This document shows, piece after piece, positions 1 to 8,975 of a stretch of 64,000 bases of DNA. A model generated the notes under the pieces. It was given only the letters and a program-made list of their open reading frames with translations, was not told the DNA's origin and made no database searches. The translations under genes were made by a program, and so were the position numbers. Origin of the DNA: Bacteroidales bacterium (GTDB taxonomy: Bacteria > Bacteroidota > Bacteroidia > Bacteroidales > G3-4614); contig SUXK01000006.1 in assembly GCA_015061035.1 (NCBI GenBank), positions 48,867 to 112,866 on the forward strand. Reading direction: 5' to 3'. Within the stretch, counting starts at the first letter, position 1. Each line of letters starts with the position of its first letter.

Positions 1-561
1 TCAATATTGTCAAGTGATATTTATGCTGATTATTTAGAGCAAGAAGATTCATACGAAGCAGACAAGAATTTTTGGAAGAAAATTCTTAAAGGTTGGGCAG
101 ACGAACCAGAAATTGATGAAGTATTAGAAGGAGAATCTCTCTACTGGAATAATGATATAGATATAATTGTTACATTTGTTTTAAAGACAATTAAATCATT
201 TAAAGAAGATTCAACTGAAGATGCAAAAATTATTGATTCTTTCGATGCCGAAGCAGATTCTGATTTTCCCGGAAAGTTGTTAAGTCATACAATTCTTGAT
301 TTTGATGCTAATATAAAGCATATTTCATGTGCTGCAAAAAACTGGGAAGCAGATAGAATAGCAAATATGGATTTTGTTATAATGTGTATGGCATTAACAG
401 AGGCAAGAATGTTTCCATCAATTCCAGTAAATGTGACATTAAGCGAATATATTGAATTAGCAAAATCGTATAGTTCTGATAAAAGTGCTACATTTATAAA
501 TGGAGTCTTAGATGCAATTATAAAAAAACTAAAAAAAGAAGGTAAGATAAATAAAGATTGA
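1..561 (+). CDS. nusB: NusB-family transcription antitermination factor, 5'-truncated by window edge
   Basis: The reading frame is open from base 1, so the true start lies upstream; the TTG at 7 is only the first start-like codon in view. The C-terminal half carries the NusB fold pattern: a run around NWEADRIANMDF, then ALTEA and IPVNVTLSEYIELAKSYSS, ending in a FINGVLDAI helix. NusB with NusE/S10 binds boxA RNA and supports antitermination of rRNA operons. Bacteroidota NusB proteins have a longer N-terminal part than E. coli NusB, which fits the size here. It is followed by yajC after 56 bases, a usual Bacteroidales arrangement. Identification by family pattern; the missing N-terminus cannot be judged. 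Confidence 0.88.
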   Translation, partial: SILSSDIYADYLEQEDSYEADKNFWKKILKGWADEPEIDEVLEGESLYWNNDIDIIVTFVLKTIKSFKEDSTEDAKIIDSFDAEADSDFPGKLLSHTILDFDANIKHISCAAKNWEADRIANMDFVIMCMALTEARMFPSIPVNVTLSEYIELAKSYSSDKSATFINGVLDAIIKKLKKEGKINKD

Positions 562-617
562 AAAACTTTTATTAATTTAGAACATTATAAAATAAGAACA
601 TATTAAAATTATAGATT

Positions 618-941
618 ATGAGTACAATTTTGTCAATTTTATTACAAGAGCAAGCACAAGGTGCAGGTTGGGGAAATATTATATTTATTGTAGCATTGGT
701 TGCAATATTCTATTTCTTTATGATACGTCCTCAATCAAAACGTCAAAAAGAGATAAAAAAATTCCGTGATTCACTAAAACAAGGAGATAAGGTAATTACA
801 GCAGGAGGTATTCATGGAAAAATAAAAAATGTAAAAGAGAATACAGTAGTATTGGAAATTGCAGATGGAATGAATATAACTGTTGAAAAATCATCAATAT
901 ATGCAACAGCTCCAGAAGCATCAGAACAACCTCAAAAATAG
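618..941 (+). CDS. yajC: Preprotein translocase subunit YajC
   Basis: A 107-residue protein with one membrane helix at about residues 19-38, followed at once by the family signature FFMIRPQSKRQKE and a basic-to-beta C-terminal domain (residues 55-95) with GDKVITAGGIHGKI. YajC is a small inner-membrane accessory of SecDF/SecYEG. Length is typical. It sits between nusB and a YbbR-like gene, and a strong hairpin terminator follows its stop codon, so nusB-yajC probably form one transcript. Confidence 0.95.
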   Translation: MSTILSILLQEQAQGAGWGNIIFIVALVAIFYFFMIRPQSKRQKEIKKFRDSLKQGDKVITAGGIHGKIKNVKENTVVLEIADGMNITVEKSSIYATAPEASEQPQK

Positions 942-958
942 TAAGCAATACTAAATAT

Positions 959-1005
959 ATAGGGTTTTCGATATAACAAAGTTATAGCGGAAACCCTATT
1001 TTTTT
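959..1005 (+). terminator. Intrinsic terminator after yajC
   Basis: A long hairpin: ATAGGGTTTT pairs with GAAACCCTAT (one G-U) and the inner arms CGATATAAC / GTTATAGCG pair with one mismatch around an AAA loop, followed by a T run. Confidence 0.85.
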
Positions 1006-1031
1006 CATCTCAATACAAAACCAAAACAAAA

Positions 1032-2054
1032 ATGAAAGAAATATTTAATTTTATATCAGCATTTTTTTCAATAGTTAAGGTCTTTTTTGCATCTGTAAAG
1101 AAGATTGGGAACAAACAGTTTTTTATATATATTCTGTTTTTGTTGATTTCCACTATGTTTTGGTTTTTACAATCTTTAAATAATAAAGAGGTAGTTAATA
1201 TATCAATACCATTGGAGTATGCAAACATTCCAAAAGATATGATATTTGCAAAACTCCCTCCACAATATGTCGATGTTCAGTTACGAGATAAGGGGATGAA
1301 TTTATTGAATTATTCGTTACGTAGAAATAATCCAATAAAGATAGATATGTCAAACTTTCCATCAAAAAAAGGAAAGGTAGTTATATCAAGGGATAAACTT
1401 CTGGCAACCATTAGTGACGAGTTAAAATCTTCAACAGAACTTGTAAATCTTTATTCTGATTCGTTGGTATTGATATATGCAAATAAAGAGGGAGTAAAAG
1501 TTCCAGTTAAATTAAACTCTAATATAACAATATCACATAATTGCATACAAAAAGAAGATATTGAATTATCTCCATCAGAAGTTACTATATATGCCGATTC
1601 ATCTATTATGATGTCAATTTCAGAAGTAGAGACCGAACTTTTAGTTTTAAATAATTTGTCAGAAACAAAATCAGTTAATGTTAAATTAAAAGATATTTAT
1701 GGAGTTAAAATAGAGCCAGAAGAGGTGATGGTAAAGGTTCCAATTGAAAATTTAATACCTAAAACATTATCATTACCCATAGTTCATAAAAATTTTCCTG
1801 AGAATGTTTCAGTTATAACTTTCCCTGCAAATGCCGAAGTAAAAGTTATGGTACCTATGTCAAAATATAATGAAACTGACAACTCTAAATTTAGACTTGA
1901 TATTGATTATAAACACTATAAATACAATATGCAAAAGTTGCCATTGATCCTATCAAAATATCCCGACTATGTAGAGCAACTCTCTATTGCTCCAGATAGT
2001 GTTGAATATATAATTGAAAAAAAAGAGTTATCTAAAGAATCTCCTAAGCAATAA
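1032..2054 (+). CDS. YbbR-like domain protein (CdaR-type family)
   Basis: A 340-residue protein with one N-terminal membrane helix (about residues 30-48, FIYILFLLISTMFWF) and a long extracytoplasmic region of repeated beta segments such as the stretch around VPVKLNSNITISHNC, as in YbbR repeats. In Firmicutes the YbbR protein CdaR regulates the diadenylate cyclase CdaA; the role in Bacteroidota is not established, and no cyclase gene is next to it here. Its stop overlaps the coaE start by one base (TAATG), so the two are translationally coupled. The ATG follows the yajC terminator by under 30 bases. Family call from architecture and the well-known coaE neighbourhood. Confidence 0.8.
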   Translation: MKEIFNFISAFFSIVKVFFASVKKIGNKQFFIYILFLLISTMFWFLQSLNNKEVVNISIPLEYANIPKDMIFAKLPPQYVDVQLRDKGMNLLNYSLRRNNPIKIDMSNFPSKKGKVVISRDKLLATISDELKSSTELVNLYSDSLVLIYANKEGVKVPVKLNSNITISHNCIQKEDIELSPSEVTIYADSSIMMSISEVETELLVLNNLSETKSVNVKLKDIYGVKIEPEEVMVKVPIENLIPKTLSLPIVHKNFPENVSVITFPANAEVKVMVPMSKYNETDNSKFRLDIDYKHYKYNMQKLPLILSKYPDYVEQLSIAPDSVEYIIEKKELSKESPKQ

Positions 2055-2626
2055 TGAAGACAATAGGAATAACAGGGGGCATAGGCAGCGGAAAAAGTGT
2101 AGTTTCTGCAATATTGAAGATATTAAATTATCCCGTGTATGATTCTGATAGTCAGGCTAAGCAGTTAATGGTTACATCTCCAATAATTAAAAAAGAATTA
2201 AAAACACTCATAGGAGATAATGTATATATTGGAGATATAATAAATAAACCTCTTCTCTCATCATATATCTTTACTTCTGAAGAGAATAGAGAGAGGGTTA
2301 ATTCAATAGTTCATCCACAAGTTCGTATCCATTTTACAGAGTGGAAACAAAAACAAACGTCAGATATAGTTTTTATAGAGTCTGCTATATTATTTGAGTC
2401 GGGTTTGAATAATGATGTTGATGAGGTTTGGTGCGTGTGTGCCGATAAAGATGTAAGAATAGAACGAGTAATGATGCGTAATTCTATATCTAAACAGGAG
2501 GTTTTAGCACGTATCAACTCTCAAATGTCAGATGATGAGGTAATTGCAAAATCGGATTGCATTATTGATAATAGTGGGAAAATATCATTGTTAAAACAAA
2601 TTAAAAATAACCTAAACATATATTGA
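2054..2626 (+). CDS. coaE: Dephospho-CoA kinase
   Basis: A 190-residue P-loop kinase that phosphorylates the ribose 3'-OH of dephospho-CoA, the last step of coenzyme A synthesis. The P-loop GGIGSGKS occupies residues 8-15. The substrate-binding segment YDSDSQAK near residue 30 and the HPQVR motif near residue 87 match the family, and the length is normal. The start ATG overlaps the stop of the YbbR-like gene by one base. Confidence 0.95.
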   Translation: MKTIGITGGIGSGKSVVSAILKILNYPVYDSDSQAKQLMVTSPIIKKELKTLIGDNVYIGDIINKPLLSSYIFTSEENRERVNSIVHPQVRIHFTEWKQKQTSDIVFIESAILFESGLNNDVDEVWCVCADKDVRIERVMMRNSISKQEVLARINSQMSDDEVIAKSDCIIDNSGKISLLKQIKNNLNIY

Positions 2627-2651
2627 TTTATATTTAATTTTTGTATCTTCG
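2623..2651 (+). promoter_or_regulatory. Bacteroidota-type promoter for the DUF5606 gene
   Basis: TTG at 2623-2625 and TATCTTCG at 2644-2651, a one-base variant of the TAnnTTTG -7 box with normal spacing. It lies just after coaE and about 50 bases before the next ATG. Confidence 0.6.
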
Positions 2652-2699
2652 CAAGAGTAAAAAACAAAATATTATAGATATTTATTAAATCTAATAACT

Positions 2700-3092
2700 A
2701 TGTTAAAAGACGTTTTATCTATATCTGGAAAACCCGGATTATATAAATTAGTATCTCAAGCAAAGGGAATGCTTGTTGTGGAATCACTTGTTACAGGAAA
2801 AAGAATGCCTGCGTATGCTCATGATAAGATAATATCATTAGGAGATATATCAATATATACAGAAGATGAAGATCGCCCATTATCAGAGGTCTTTGAGACT
2901 ATAAAAGAGAAAGAGTCAGGTAAAGCAATAGAAATATCAAAATCAGCATCAGCAGAGGAGTATCGCAAATATGTTGAGAGTGTAATTCCTGATTATGACA
3001 GAGAAAGAGTATATCCCAACGATATAAAACGAATAGTAGATTGGTATAATATCGTAATAAATGCAGGAATAACAGAGTTTGTTGAAAAATAG
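2700..3092 (+). CDS. DUF5606 family protein
   Basis: A 130-residue cytosolic protein starting MLKDVLSISGKPGLYKLVSQ, the characteristic N-terminus of the Bacteroidota-restricted DUF5606 family. The first 60 residues look like a small beta domain (KGMLVVESLVTGKR...). The C-terminal half is helical and ends in a segment with YPNDIKRIVDWYNIV. No function is known. It has its own promoter and is followed by stem-loops, so it looks like a single-gene transcript. Confidence 0.85.
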   Translation: MLKDVLSISGKPGLYKLVSQAKGMLVVESLVTGKRMPAYAHDKIISLGDISIYTEDEDRPLSEVFETIKEKESGKAIEISKSASAEEYRKYVESVIPDYDRERVYPNDIKRIVDWYNIVINAGITEFVEK

Positions 3093-3140
3093 ACATCTAA
3101 GGTTAGATGTTAATTATAAGTTGTACGGTGCTATGCACCT
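3093..3140 (+). other. Two short stem-loops after the DUF5606 stop
   Basis: ACATCTA/TAGATGT (3093-3110) begins within two bases of the stop codon, followed by a second small hairpin, GTGC-TAT-GCAC (about 3128-3138). Neither has a T tract; they precede the real terminator. Confidence 0.45.
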
Positions 3141-3153
3141 TAGTCGTTAGTTT

Positions 3154-3196
3154 AAACGGAGTTACACTCTTAAAGTGCAACTCCGTTTCTCTTTTA
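3154..3196 (+). terminator. Terminator between DUF5606 gene and recJ
   Basis: AAACGGAGTT pairs perfectly with AACTCCGTTT, with an inner CACT/AGTG helix, followed by a T-rich tail (CTCTTTT). It lies between the convergent DUF5606 and recJ genes. Confidence 0.8.
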
Positions 3197-3276
3197 CAAC
3201 TAATTGGTCCAATTAGCCTAATTCGTCCAATATAATTAACAACTGATAGCTGACAACTAACAACTAATAGCTAAAA

Positions 3277-5025
3277 TTACTTATTTTCACTTATAATATC
3301 TTTTACGGCTAATTGAAGTTGGTTTCGTATGCTACCTATTCCGTATCCTCTTAAATTGTATTTCATCTCTTCTATAGTGTAGCATATATCAAAAGGACTA
3401 TTTGATTTTATATACTCATAATGCTCTTTTTGGTCAAATGCAATACCGTTCAGGATATTTGCCGAACTATCATCAATCATCTCTAATTTAATATGTTTGC
3501 CATCTTTGCCAACCAATTTGCTGTCTTGGTAGTCTCTTACATCGTGTGTTGCAAAAACAGGTTTTGGATTACCCGGTCCAAAAGGAGCAAGTTCCATTAT
3601 CTGTTTGTGTAATTCAAGAGTAATATCTTTAAATGTCAAAATTGCATCAATATCTATTTGAGGAACGGTTTGGCGTTTTTCAATATTCTCTTTAACATAT
3701 GCCTCAAAACGTTCAATGAAAATAGGAATTTTCTCTTCTTTTAATGATAATCCAGCAGCGTATGTATGCCCACCAAAACTCTCTAATAGATCTCTACACG
3801 ATTCAATGGCTTTGTATACGTCAAATCCTTGAACCGAACGAGCAGAACCTGTAACTATTCCATTAGAGAAGGCAAGAACAACCGCAGGTTTATAGTATAT
3901 TTCTGTCAATCTTGATGCAACAATTCCAATAATACCGCGCTTCCATGAACGATTATATATAACGATAGATTTTTGCTCCTCAAAATTTTCTTTTTTTGAT
4001 AGAATTTCGTTTGCCTCTTCAGTTATGGTTTTGTCAAGGGCTTTTCTCTCTTCGTTATATTGGTTGATGTTTTTGCTACGTTCCTTTGCTGCTTCAAAGT
4101 CTGTTGATAAAAGCAAATCAACAGCCTCTTTGCCTTGTTCCATTCGTCCAGAGGCATTAATTCTTGGCCCAATTTTGAATACTATATCAGATGTATTTAT
4201 CTGTTTGTTTTGTAAGCCACAGATATTTATAATACCTTTTAAACCATGACTTGGTTTTTCGTTTAATCTTTTTAGACCATGGTATGCAAGAATTCTGTTC
4301 TCTCCTATTATGGGAACAATATCAGAAGCAATGCTGAGTGCAACAAAGTCGAGTAGGGGATATAGCGAGGATTCATCAATACCATTATCCTTTGCGAATC
4401 CTTGCATAAATTTAAAACCTACTCCACAACCTGAAAGTTCTGAGAAAGGATAATTAGAATTCTCTAATTTAGGATTTAAAATAGCAGTTGCATTGGGTAG
4501 TTCGTTATCTGGAACATGGTGATCGCAGATAATAAAATCAATACCTTTACTTTTGGCGTATTCAACTTTGTCAATTGCTTTGATTCCACAATCTAAAGTA
4601 ATTATTAACTTAATGTCTTTATCGTAAGCGTAATCAATACACTTTTTTGATATACCATATCCCTCTTCGTATCTATCTGGGATATAATATTCAATATTGA
4701 AACAATATGGTTTTAGGTATTTATATACTAAAGCCACAGCTGTTGTTCCATCAACATCATAATCACCAAAGATTAAAATACCCTCTTTTTGCCCAATAGC
4801 ATAATTCAATCTATCTACAGCCTCTCTCATCCCATCCATAAGGTATGGATCGTGAAGGTCAGATAACTGAGGAGAGAAGAATTTTTGGGCTTCTTCTTTG
4901 TTCTTTACCCCTCGTCTAACCAGCAGTTCGCAAATAACCGAAGATGCCCCAATGTCGCTTTGTAGGCTCTCCTTTATTTGCTCTTGCTCTTTTGTGAGAG
5001 GTAAGTAGTTCCATTTGCTTGTCAT
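3277..5025 (-). CDS. recJ: Single-stranded-DNA-specific exonuclease RecJ
   Basis: A 582-residue DHH-superfamily 5'-3' ssDNA exonuclease acting in recombination and mismatch repair. The catalytic motif DYDVDGT is at residues 88-94 and DHH at 168-170. Further family segments are GPRINASGRM and, in the DHHA1 domain, SARSVQGFDVYKAI and GGHTYAAGLS. The C-terminal part is the OB-like RecJ domain. Length is normal for Bacteroidota. The start MTSKWNYLPL is the natural N-terminus. Monocistronic, divergent from the TPR gene. Confidence 0.95.
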   Translation of the reverse strand: MTSKWNYLPLTKEQEQIKESLQSDIGASSVICELLVRRGVKNKEEAQKFFSPQLSDLHDPYLMDGMREAVDRLNYAIGQKEGILIFGDYDVDGTTAVALVYKYLKPYCFNIEYYIPDRYEEGYGISKKCIDYAYDKDIKLIITLDCGIKAIDKVEYAKSKGIDFIICDHHVPDNELPNATAILNPKLENSNYPFSELSGCGVGFKFMQGFAKDNGIDESSLYPLLDFVALSIASDIVPIIGENRILAYHGLKRLNEKPSHGLKGIINICGLQNKQINTSDIVFKIGPRINASGRMEQGKEAVDLLLSTDFEAAKERSKNINQYNEERKALDKTITEEANEILSKKENFEEQKSIVIYNRSWKRGIIGIVASRLTEIYYKPAVVLAFSNGIVTGSARSVQGFDVYKAIESCRDLLESFGGHTYAAGLSLKEEKIPIFIERFEAYVKENIEKRQTVPQIDIDAILTFKDITLELHKQIMELAPFGPGNPKPVFATHDVRDYQDSKLVGKDGKHIKLEMIDDSSANILNGIAFDQKEHYEYIKSNSPFDICYTIEEMKYNLRGYGIGSIRNQLQLAVKDIISENK

Positions 5026-5281
5026 TTATATATGTTTTTTTATTTATTTTTCTATACGAATTGAAATGACTATTACGTCATCTCCAATTATATCTACCCT
5101 TCTATTAGGGGAAGGGTTAATTGCTTATATATCAATTAATAGCGTAATATTAGATGCAAAATACGCCAAATAATGAAAAAGCATATACTTTGCATCATGT
5201 AAAGATATAAAAACTTATTATAAAAATTGATTTTTATTCTATAAAAATTAATAAATAATTTCCTGAATCAATAAAAATATA

Positions 5282-5289
5282 TACTTTAG
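5282..5289 (+). promoter_or_regulatory. Possible -7 box of the TPR gene at 5298
   Basis: TACTTTAG, one base off the TAnnTTTG box, lies nine bases before the ATG, so the transcript would have a very short leader. A similar TATACTTTGCA sequence occurs about 95 bases upstream (5184-5194). Confidence 0.35.
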
Positions 5290-5297
5290 CAGATGAT

Positions 5298-6143
5298 ATG
5301 CGAAGATTAATATTTATAATAGTACTATTTTTTTTAAGAAACATTCTACTGGCTCAAGATTATAACAACTTAGTAGAAAAATCGTTTGAGTGTATTGAGA
5401 ATGAAGATTGGTCTTGTGCAGAGGCATATATATTAGAAGCCCTTAAACAAGAGCCATCGAATGTACAAAATTCATTGCTGTTGTCAAATTTGGGAACAGT
5501 ACAAAGGTATATGGGTAAAAATGAAGATGCAATAAAATCATATACTAATGCCTTAATGATAACGCCTCGTTCAGTAGCAATATTAAAGAATAGAGCCTCT
5601 TTATATGCAGCAATCGATAGTTTAGATAAGGCAGTATCGGATTATTCTCAGGTTATAGCATTAGATGGCAAGGAATCTGAGGCGTTATATGAAAGAGGTT
5701 TGGTATATTTACAGAAAAGAGATACACTTTCTGCCCGATATGATTTTGAAACTCTCTTGAAATTAGATCCCAATAGTCGTGATGCATATATGGGTTTTGC
5801 AGCCTTGATGAAGTATAGAAATTACTACGATGAGTCAGTTGGAATTTATTCAAAGGTTATAAAGTTGAATGATAAAGATTATGATGCATATTTCGGAAGA
5901 GCAGAGTCGTATTACTATATAGGTAAGATGTCAAAGGCACGAGAAGATATTAAAAAAGCATTAGAACTTAAAAAGGATGATCCTCTTATATATGTATTAC
6001 GAGCCAAAGTAGGATGGAGTCAGTTTGACAGAGAGTCGGCAATCAAAGATTTTGACAAAGCCGTTGAGTTGGGTTTTCCAAAAGAAGATGCAGATAAAAT
6101 ATTGGATAGTTTGCAAAGTAATACTAAGAGGTTTAGACGTTAA
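5298..6143 (+). CDS. Exported tetratricopeptide-repeat protein
   Basis: A 281-residue protein with an N-terminal hydrophobic segment (residues 3-19, ending LLAQ) that reads as a signal peptide, followed by about six TPR units covering residues 22-270. Typical repeat cores are SLLLSNLGTVQRYMGKNEDA and ALYERGLVYLQKRDTLSA. TPRs form protein-binding solenoids, so a periplasmic scaffold role is likely, but the partner is unknown. It stands alone between recJ and tRNA-Cys and is followed by a bidirectional terminator. Confidence 0.8.
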   Translation: MRRLIFIIVLFFLRNILLAQDYNNLVEKSFECIENEDWSCAEAYILEALKQEPSNVQNSLLLSNLGTVQRYMGKNEDAIKSYTNALMITPRSVAILKNRASLYAAIDSLDKAVSDYSQVIALDGKESEALYERGLVYLQKRDTLSARYDFETLLKLDPNSRDAYMGFAALMKYRNYYDESVGIYSKVIKLNDKDYDAYFGRAESYYYIGKMSKAREDIKKALELKKDDPLIYVLRAKVGWSQFDRESAIKDFDKAVELGFPKEDADKILDSLQSNTKRFRR

Positions 6144-6248
6144 CAATAGGTTATGAAAATTGATAGAGAGTACCCTGCAACGGTATGATAAACTCTTTGA
6201 AAAGAGTTGTTTGGAAATCTTGTCAACAAAACAGATAGTTTGAGAATA

Positions 6249-6283
6249 TAAAAAAAGTTCTGAGTTAACTCAGAACTTTTTTT
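6249..6283. terminator. Bidirectional terminator between TPR gene and tRNA-Cys
   Basis: A perfect palindrome, AGTTCTGAGTT/AACTCAGAACT, flanked by A7 on the left and T7 on the right, so it can end transcripts from both strands. Confidence 0.88.
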
Positions 6284-6284
6284 G

Positions 6285-6355
6285 AGGTTCCTAGCAGATT
6301 CGAACTGCTGTAAACGGTTTTGCAGACCGGTGCCTAACCACTCGGCCAAGGAACC
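6285..6355 (-). tRNA. tRNA-Cys (GCA)
   Basis: Read on the minus strand, GGTTCCT (6355-6349) pairs with AGGAACC (6292-6286) as the acceptor stem. The anticodon loop CTGCAAA gives anticodon GCA. The T arm is AGCAG-TTCGAAT-CTGCT. Total 71 bases, usual for tRNA-Cys; CCA is not encoded. Confidence 0.96.
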
Positions 6356-6379
6356 AAATCCTCTTTGTTTTAGGCAGTG

Positions 6380-6387
6380 CAAAGATA
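6380..6387 (-). promoter_or_regulatory. Promoter of tRNA-Cys
   Basis: On the minus strand TATCTTTG, a perfect TAnnTTTG -7 box, lies about 25 bases upstream of the tRNA 5' end. Confidence 0.7.
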
Positions 6388-6494
6388 GTAAAAAAATATA
6401 TCTTAGCAAATATAATTGCGATAATATTTCTTCTTATTATTAAAATATATTATTATTGTGTATCTAATATATTGATGAGTAGGATTATAACCGT

Positions 6495-7259
6495 TTATTT
6501 TGTATTGTTTATATACGTTTTAACCTCTTTCATCATATCTGAAGCAAATACAAATTCATTAAAAGCTTTATCGGTAGAGTCAAAAATATCATCTTTAGTA
6601 CCCTCCCAACTAAGATGACCTTTATTCAAGAATATAATATTTTCTCCAATCCCCATAACCGAGTTCATGTCATGCGTGTTAATTATGGTTGTAATATTAT
6701 ATTCGTGAGTAATGTCATTAATAAGTTTGTCTATAACTAATGATGTCTTTGGGTCTATACCAGAGTTAGGCTCATCACAGAATAGATACTTTGGATTTAG
6801 AGCAATGGCTCTTGCTATTGCTGCTCTCTTTTGCATACCACCACTAAGTTCGGCAGGTAATAAATTATCAGCACCTTTAAGGTTTACCCTTTCCAAACAA
6901 AACTCTGCACGTTTTTTACGTTCTGCAAAACTTTGTTTTGTGAACATTAATAATGGAAACATTACATTCTCTAAAACAGTCATAGAGTCAAACAGTGCAG
7001 ACCCTTGAAATAACATACCTATTTCAGCCCTTAAATCTTTAAGTTCGTGTTGGTTGTATTTTAAGAAATCTCTACCATCATACAAAATTTCTCCACTATC
7101 GGGGCGAAGTAATCCTACGATTGATTTCATAAGAACGGTTTTACCTGAGCCGCTCTGTCCTATAATAAGATTTGTTTTACCTGCGTAAAATGTAGTAGAT
7201 ATATCATGCAGAATTTCTTTGCCTTCAAAAGACTTTATAATATTTCTAACCTCAATCAT
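6495..7259 (-). CDS. mlaF: MlaF-type ABC transporter ATP-binding protein
   Basis: A 254-residue ATPase. Walker A is GQSGSGKT (34-41), the signature is LSGGMQKR, and Walker B plus D-loop is LFCDEPNSGIDP. The LSGGMQ signature and GIDP wording are typical of the MlaF family, which drives phospholipid transport between outer and inner membranes with MlaE and MCE-domain MlaD. It starts on the base where the permease gene ends, so the two genes are translationally coupled. No mlaD-like MCE gene is seen beside it, so the substrate-binding partner must lie elsewhere. Confidence 0.88.
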   Translation of the reverse strand: MIEVRNIIKSFEGKEILHDISTTFYAGKTNLIIGQSGSGKTVLMKSIVGLLRPDSGEILYDGRDFLKYNQHELKDLRAEIGMLFQGSALFDSMTVLENVMFPLLMFTKQSFAERKKRAEFCLERVNLKGADNLLPAELSGGMQKRAAIARAIALNPKYLFCDEPNSGIDPKTSLVIDKLINDITHEYNITTIINTHDMNSVMGIGENIIFLNKGHLSWEGTKDDIFDSTDKAFNEFVFASDMMKEVKTYINNTK

Positions 7260-8020
7260 TACAATAATATTTTAGTTAGTAAAACGTCTAACAACAAGAT
7301 GCTTACGCTACTTACAACAACAGCATCTGTACTTGCTTTTCCAACCTCTGTTGCACCACCTTTAACTGTATATCCATAGAACGAAGCCACAGTTGAGATG
7401 ATAAACGCAAAAAATAGCGACTTAATTATAGAATACCATATGTAGAACTCTTGGAAATATGCTTGTAGTCCATAAATATACTTGGCAGGAGAGAACATAT
7501 CTGTAAATACTCCAACTAAATAACCACCTACCAATCCTGTTACCATACTAATAACAACTAAAACGGGAATAAATGTAACCAATGCTGTAATTTTTGGGAG
7601 AATTAAAAAGTTCGCAGAGTTTACTCCCATAATTTCAAGTGCATCAATTTGTTCGGTAACTCTCATAGTCCCAATTTCAGATGATATGCTTGAACCTACT
7701 TTTCCCGCAAGGATAAGAGCCATAATTGTTGATGAGAACTCCAGCAATATTGTCTCACGAGTAAGCATTCCAATAGTATATGAAGGAATAAATGGCGAAG
7801 TAATATTTTTTTGAGTCTGTATCGATATTACAGCACCAATAAATATTGAAATTGTAAATACGATAGCAATAGAATCGTACCCGAGTTTATAAACCTCATC
7901 TATGTATCGTTTAAAGAAAACCTTCCATTTATCGGGTTTAGTAAACACTTTGCCGAGCAACATGATATATTGCCCAAATTTAGCAAGGTTGTTAAAAATA
8001 AAAATGTTAAGAAGTTTCAT
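7259..8020 (-). CDS. mlaE: MlaE-type ABC transporter permease
   Basis: A 253-residue membrane protein with five or six hydrophobic segments. It has the MlaE/YrbE hallmark region GSSISSEIGTMRVTEQIDAL (about residues 110-129) followed by LEIMGVNS. It forms the membrane part of the lipid transporter with the downstream ATPase. The N-terminal extension (KVFTKPDKWKVFFKRYIDEVYKLG) is the usual amphipathic helix of the family. First gene of a two-gene operon with a -7 box upstream. Confidence 0.9.
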   Translation of the reverse strand: MKLLNIFIFNNLAKFGQYIMLLGKVFTKPDKWKVFFKRYIDEVYKLGYDSIAIVFTISIFIGAVISIQTQKNITSPFIPSYTIGMLTRETILLEFSSTIMALILAGKVGSSISSEIGTMRVTEQIDALEIMGVNSANFLILPKITALVTFIPVLVVISMVTGLVGGYLVGVFTDMFSPAKYIYGLQAYFQEFYIWYSIIKSLFFAFIISTVASFYGYTVKGGATEVGKASTDAVVVSSVSILLLDVLLTKILL

Positions 8021-8049
8021 TATCTATAATCTTCAAATATAATCATTGG

Positions 8050-8057
8050 CAAATTTA
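8050..8057 (-). promoter_or_regulatory. Promoter of the mlaEF pair
   Basis: TAAATTTG on the minus strand, a perfect TAnnTTTG box about 30 bases upstream of the mlaE start. Confidence 0.6.
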
Positions 8058-8152
8058 TAAAAAATATTATAACTATACTTCATAAAGTGAATATATCTAT
8101 AGTTTTTAGAATATTTATAGCAAATATTATTTCGTAGTAATTCAAATTTGTT

Positions 8153-8160
8153 TAACTTCG
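8153..8160 (+). promoter_or_regulatory. Promoter of lptB
   Basis: TAACTTCG, one base off TAnnTTTG, with TTTCG about 19 bases upstream and the lptB ATG 20 bases downstream. Confidence 0.55.
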
Positions 8161-8179
8161 CACAATAAAAACAAAACCG

Positions 8180-8968
8180 ATGTCTCAAACAGGAAAAAAT
8201 ATAGAGCAGTCACTTAGTAATGAAAATATGATGGTCTTGCGAACCGAAGGTTTGGTTAAGAAATATGGTCAGAGAGTTGTAGCCAATCATGTATCCATTA
8301 ATGTAAAGCAAGGAGAAATTGTTGGACTGTTAGGCCCAAATGGAGCAGGAAAGACAACAACCTTTTATATGACCACAGGATTGGTAACACCAAACGAAGG
8401 TAAAATATTTTTAAATGATTTGGAGATAACAAAATTTCCAGTATATAAAAGGGCTCAACACGGAATTGGATATTTAGCACAAGAGGCATCGGTTTTTCGT
8501 AAAATGAGTGTTGAGGACAATATATACTCTATACTTCAGATTGCAGAACCTGATAAGGCAAAACAACATCAAAAGTTAGAGGAGTTAATTGCAGAGTTCA
8601 GACTTGAAAAGGTCAGAAAAAACTTGGGCGACCAACTCTCAGGAGGAGAACGCCGAAGAACAGAAATTGCTCGTTGTTTAGCAATTGGCCCTAAATTCAT
8701 TATGCTTGATGAACCATTTGCAGGAGTTGACCCAATTGCTGTTGAAGATATACAATATATAGTATATAAATTAAAAGAGAAGAATATTGGTATTCTTATC
8801 ACAGACCACAATGCCCCAGAAACATTAAGTATTACAGATAGAGCATATCTCTTGTTTGAAGGAAAGATATTGTTTCAAGGTACATCTGAAGAGTTGGCAG
8901 CAGATCCTATTGTAAGAGAAAAATATTTAGGACGGAACTTTATATTCCATCGTAAACAATTCACATAA
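8180..8968 (+). CDS. lptB: LPS export ABC transporter ATP-binding protein LptB
   Basis: A 262-residue ATPase powering lipopolysaccharide extraction from the inner membrane. Walker A GPNGAGKT is at 52-59, signature LSGGE at 152-156 and Walker B IMLDEP at 173-178. The segment [18 protein letters not shown] is diagnostic for LptB. Two starts are possible: ATG 8180, or ATG 8228/8231 just before [13 protein letters not shown] chose 8180 because it is placed correctly after the -7 box; the 16-17 extra residues are not conserved family sequence. lptF/G/C are not adjacent. Confidence 0.93.
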   Translation: MSQTGKNIEQSLSNENMMVLRTEGLVKKYGQRVVANHVSINVKQGEIVGLLGPNGAGKTTTFYMTTGLVTPNEGKIFLNDLEITKFPVYKRAQHGIGYLAQEASVFRKMSVEDNIYSILQIAEPDKAKQHQKLEELIAEFRLEKVRKNLGDQLSGGERRRTEIARCLAIGPKFIMLDEPFAGVDPIAVEDIQYIVYKLKEKNIGILITDHNAPETLSITDRAYLLFEGKILFQGTSEELAADPIVREKYLGRNFIFHRKQFT

Positions 8969-8975
8969 AAGACGT

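Noticed and set aside
3198..3276. Short repeated phrases (AACTAATAGCT, AACTGATAGCT) after the DUF5606 terminator
   Set aside because: Imperfect, no regular spacing, no palindromic repeat-spacer pattern; low-complexity intergenic sequence.
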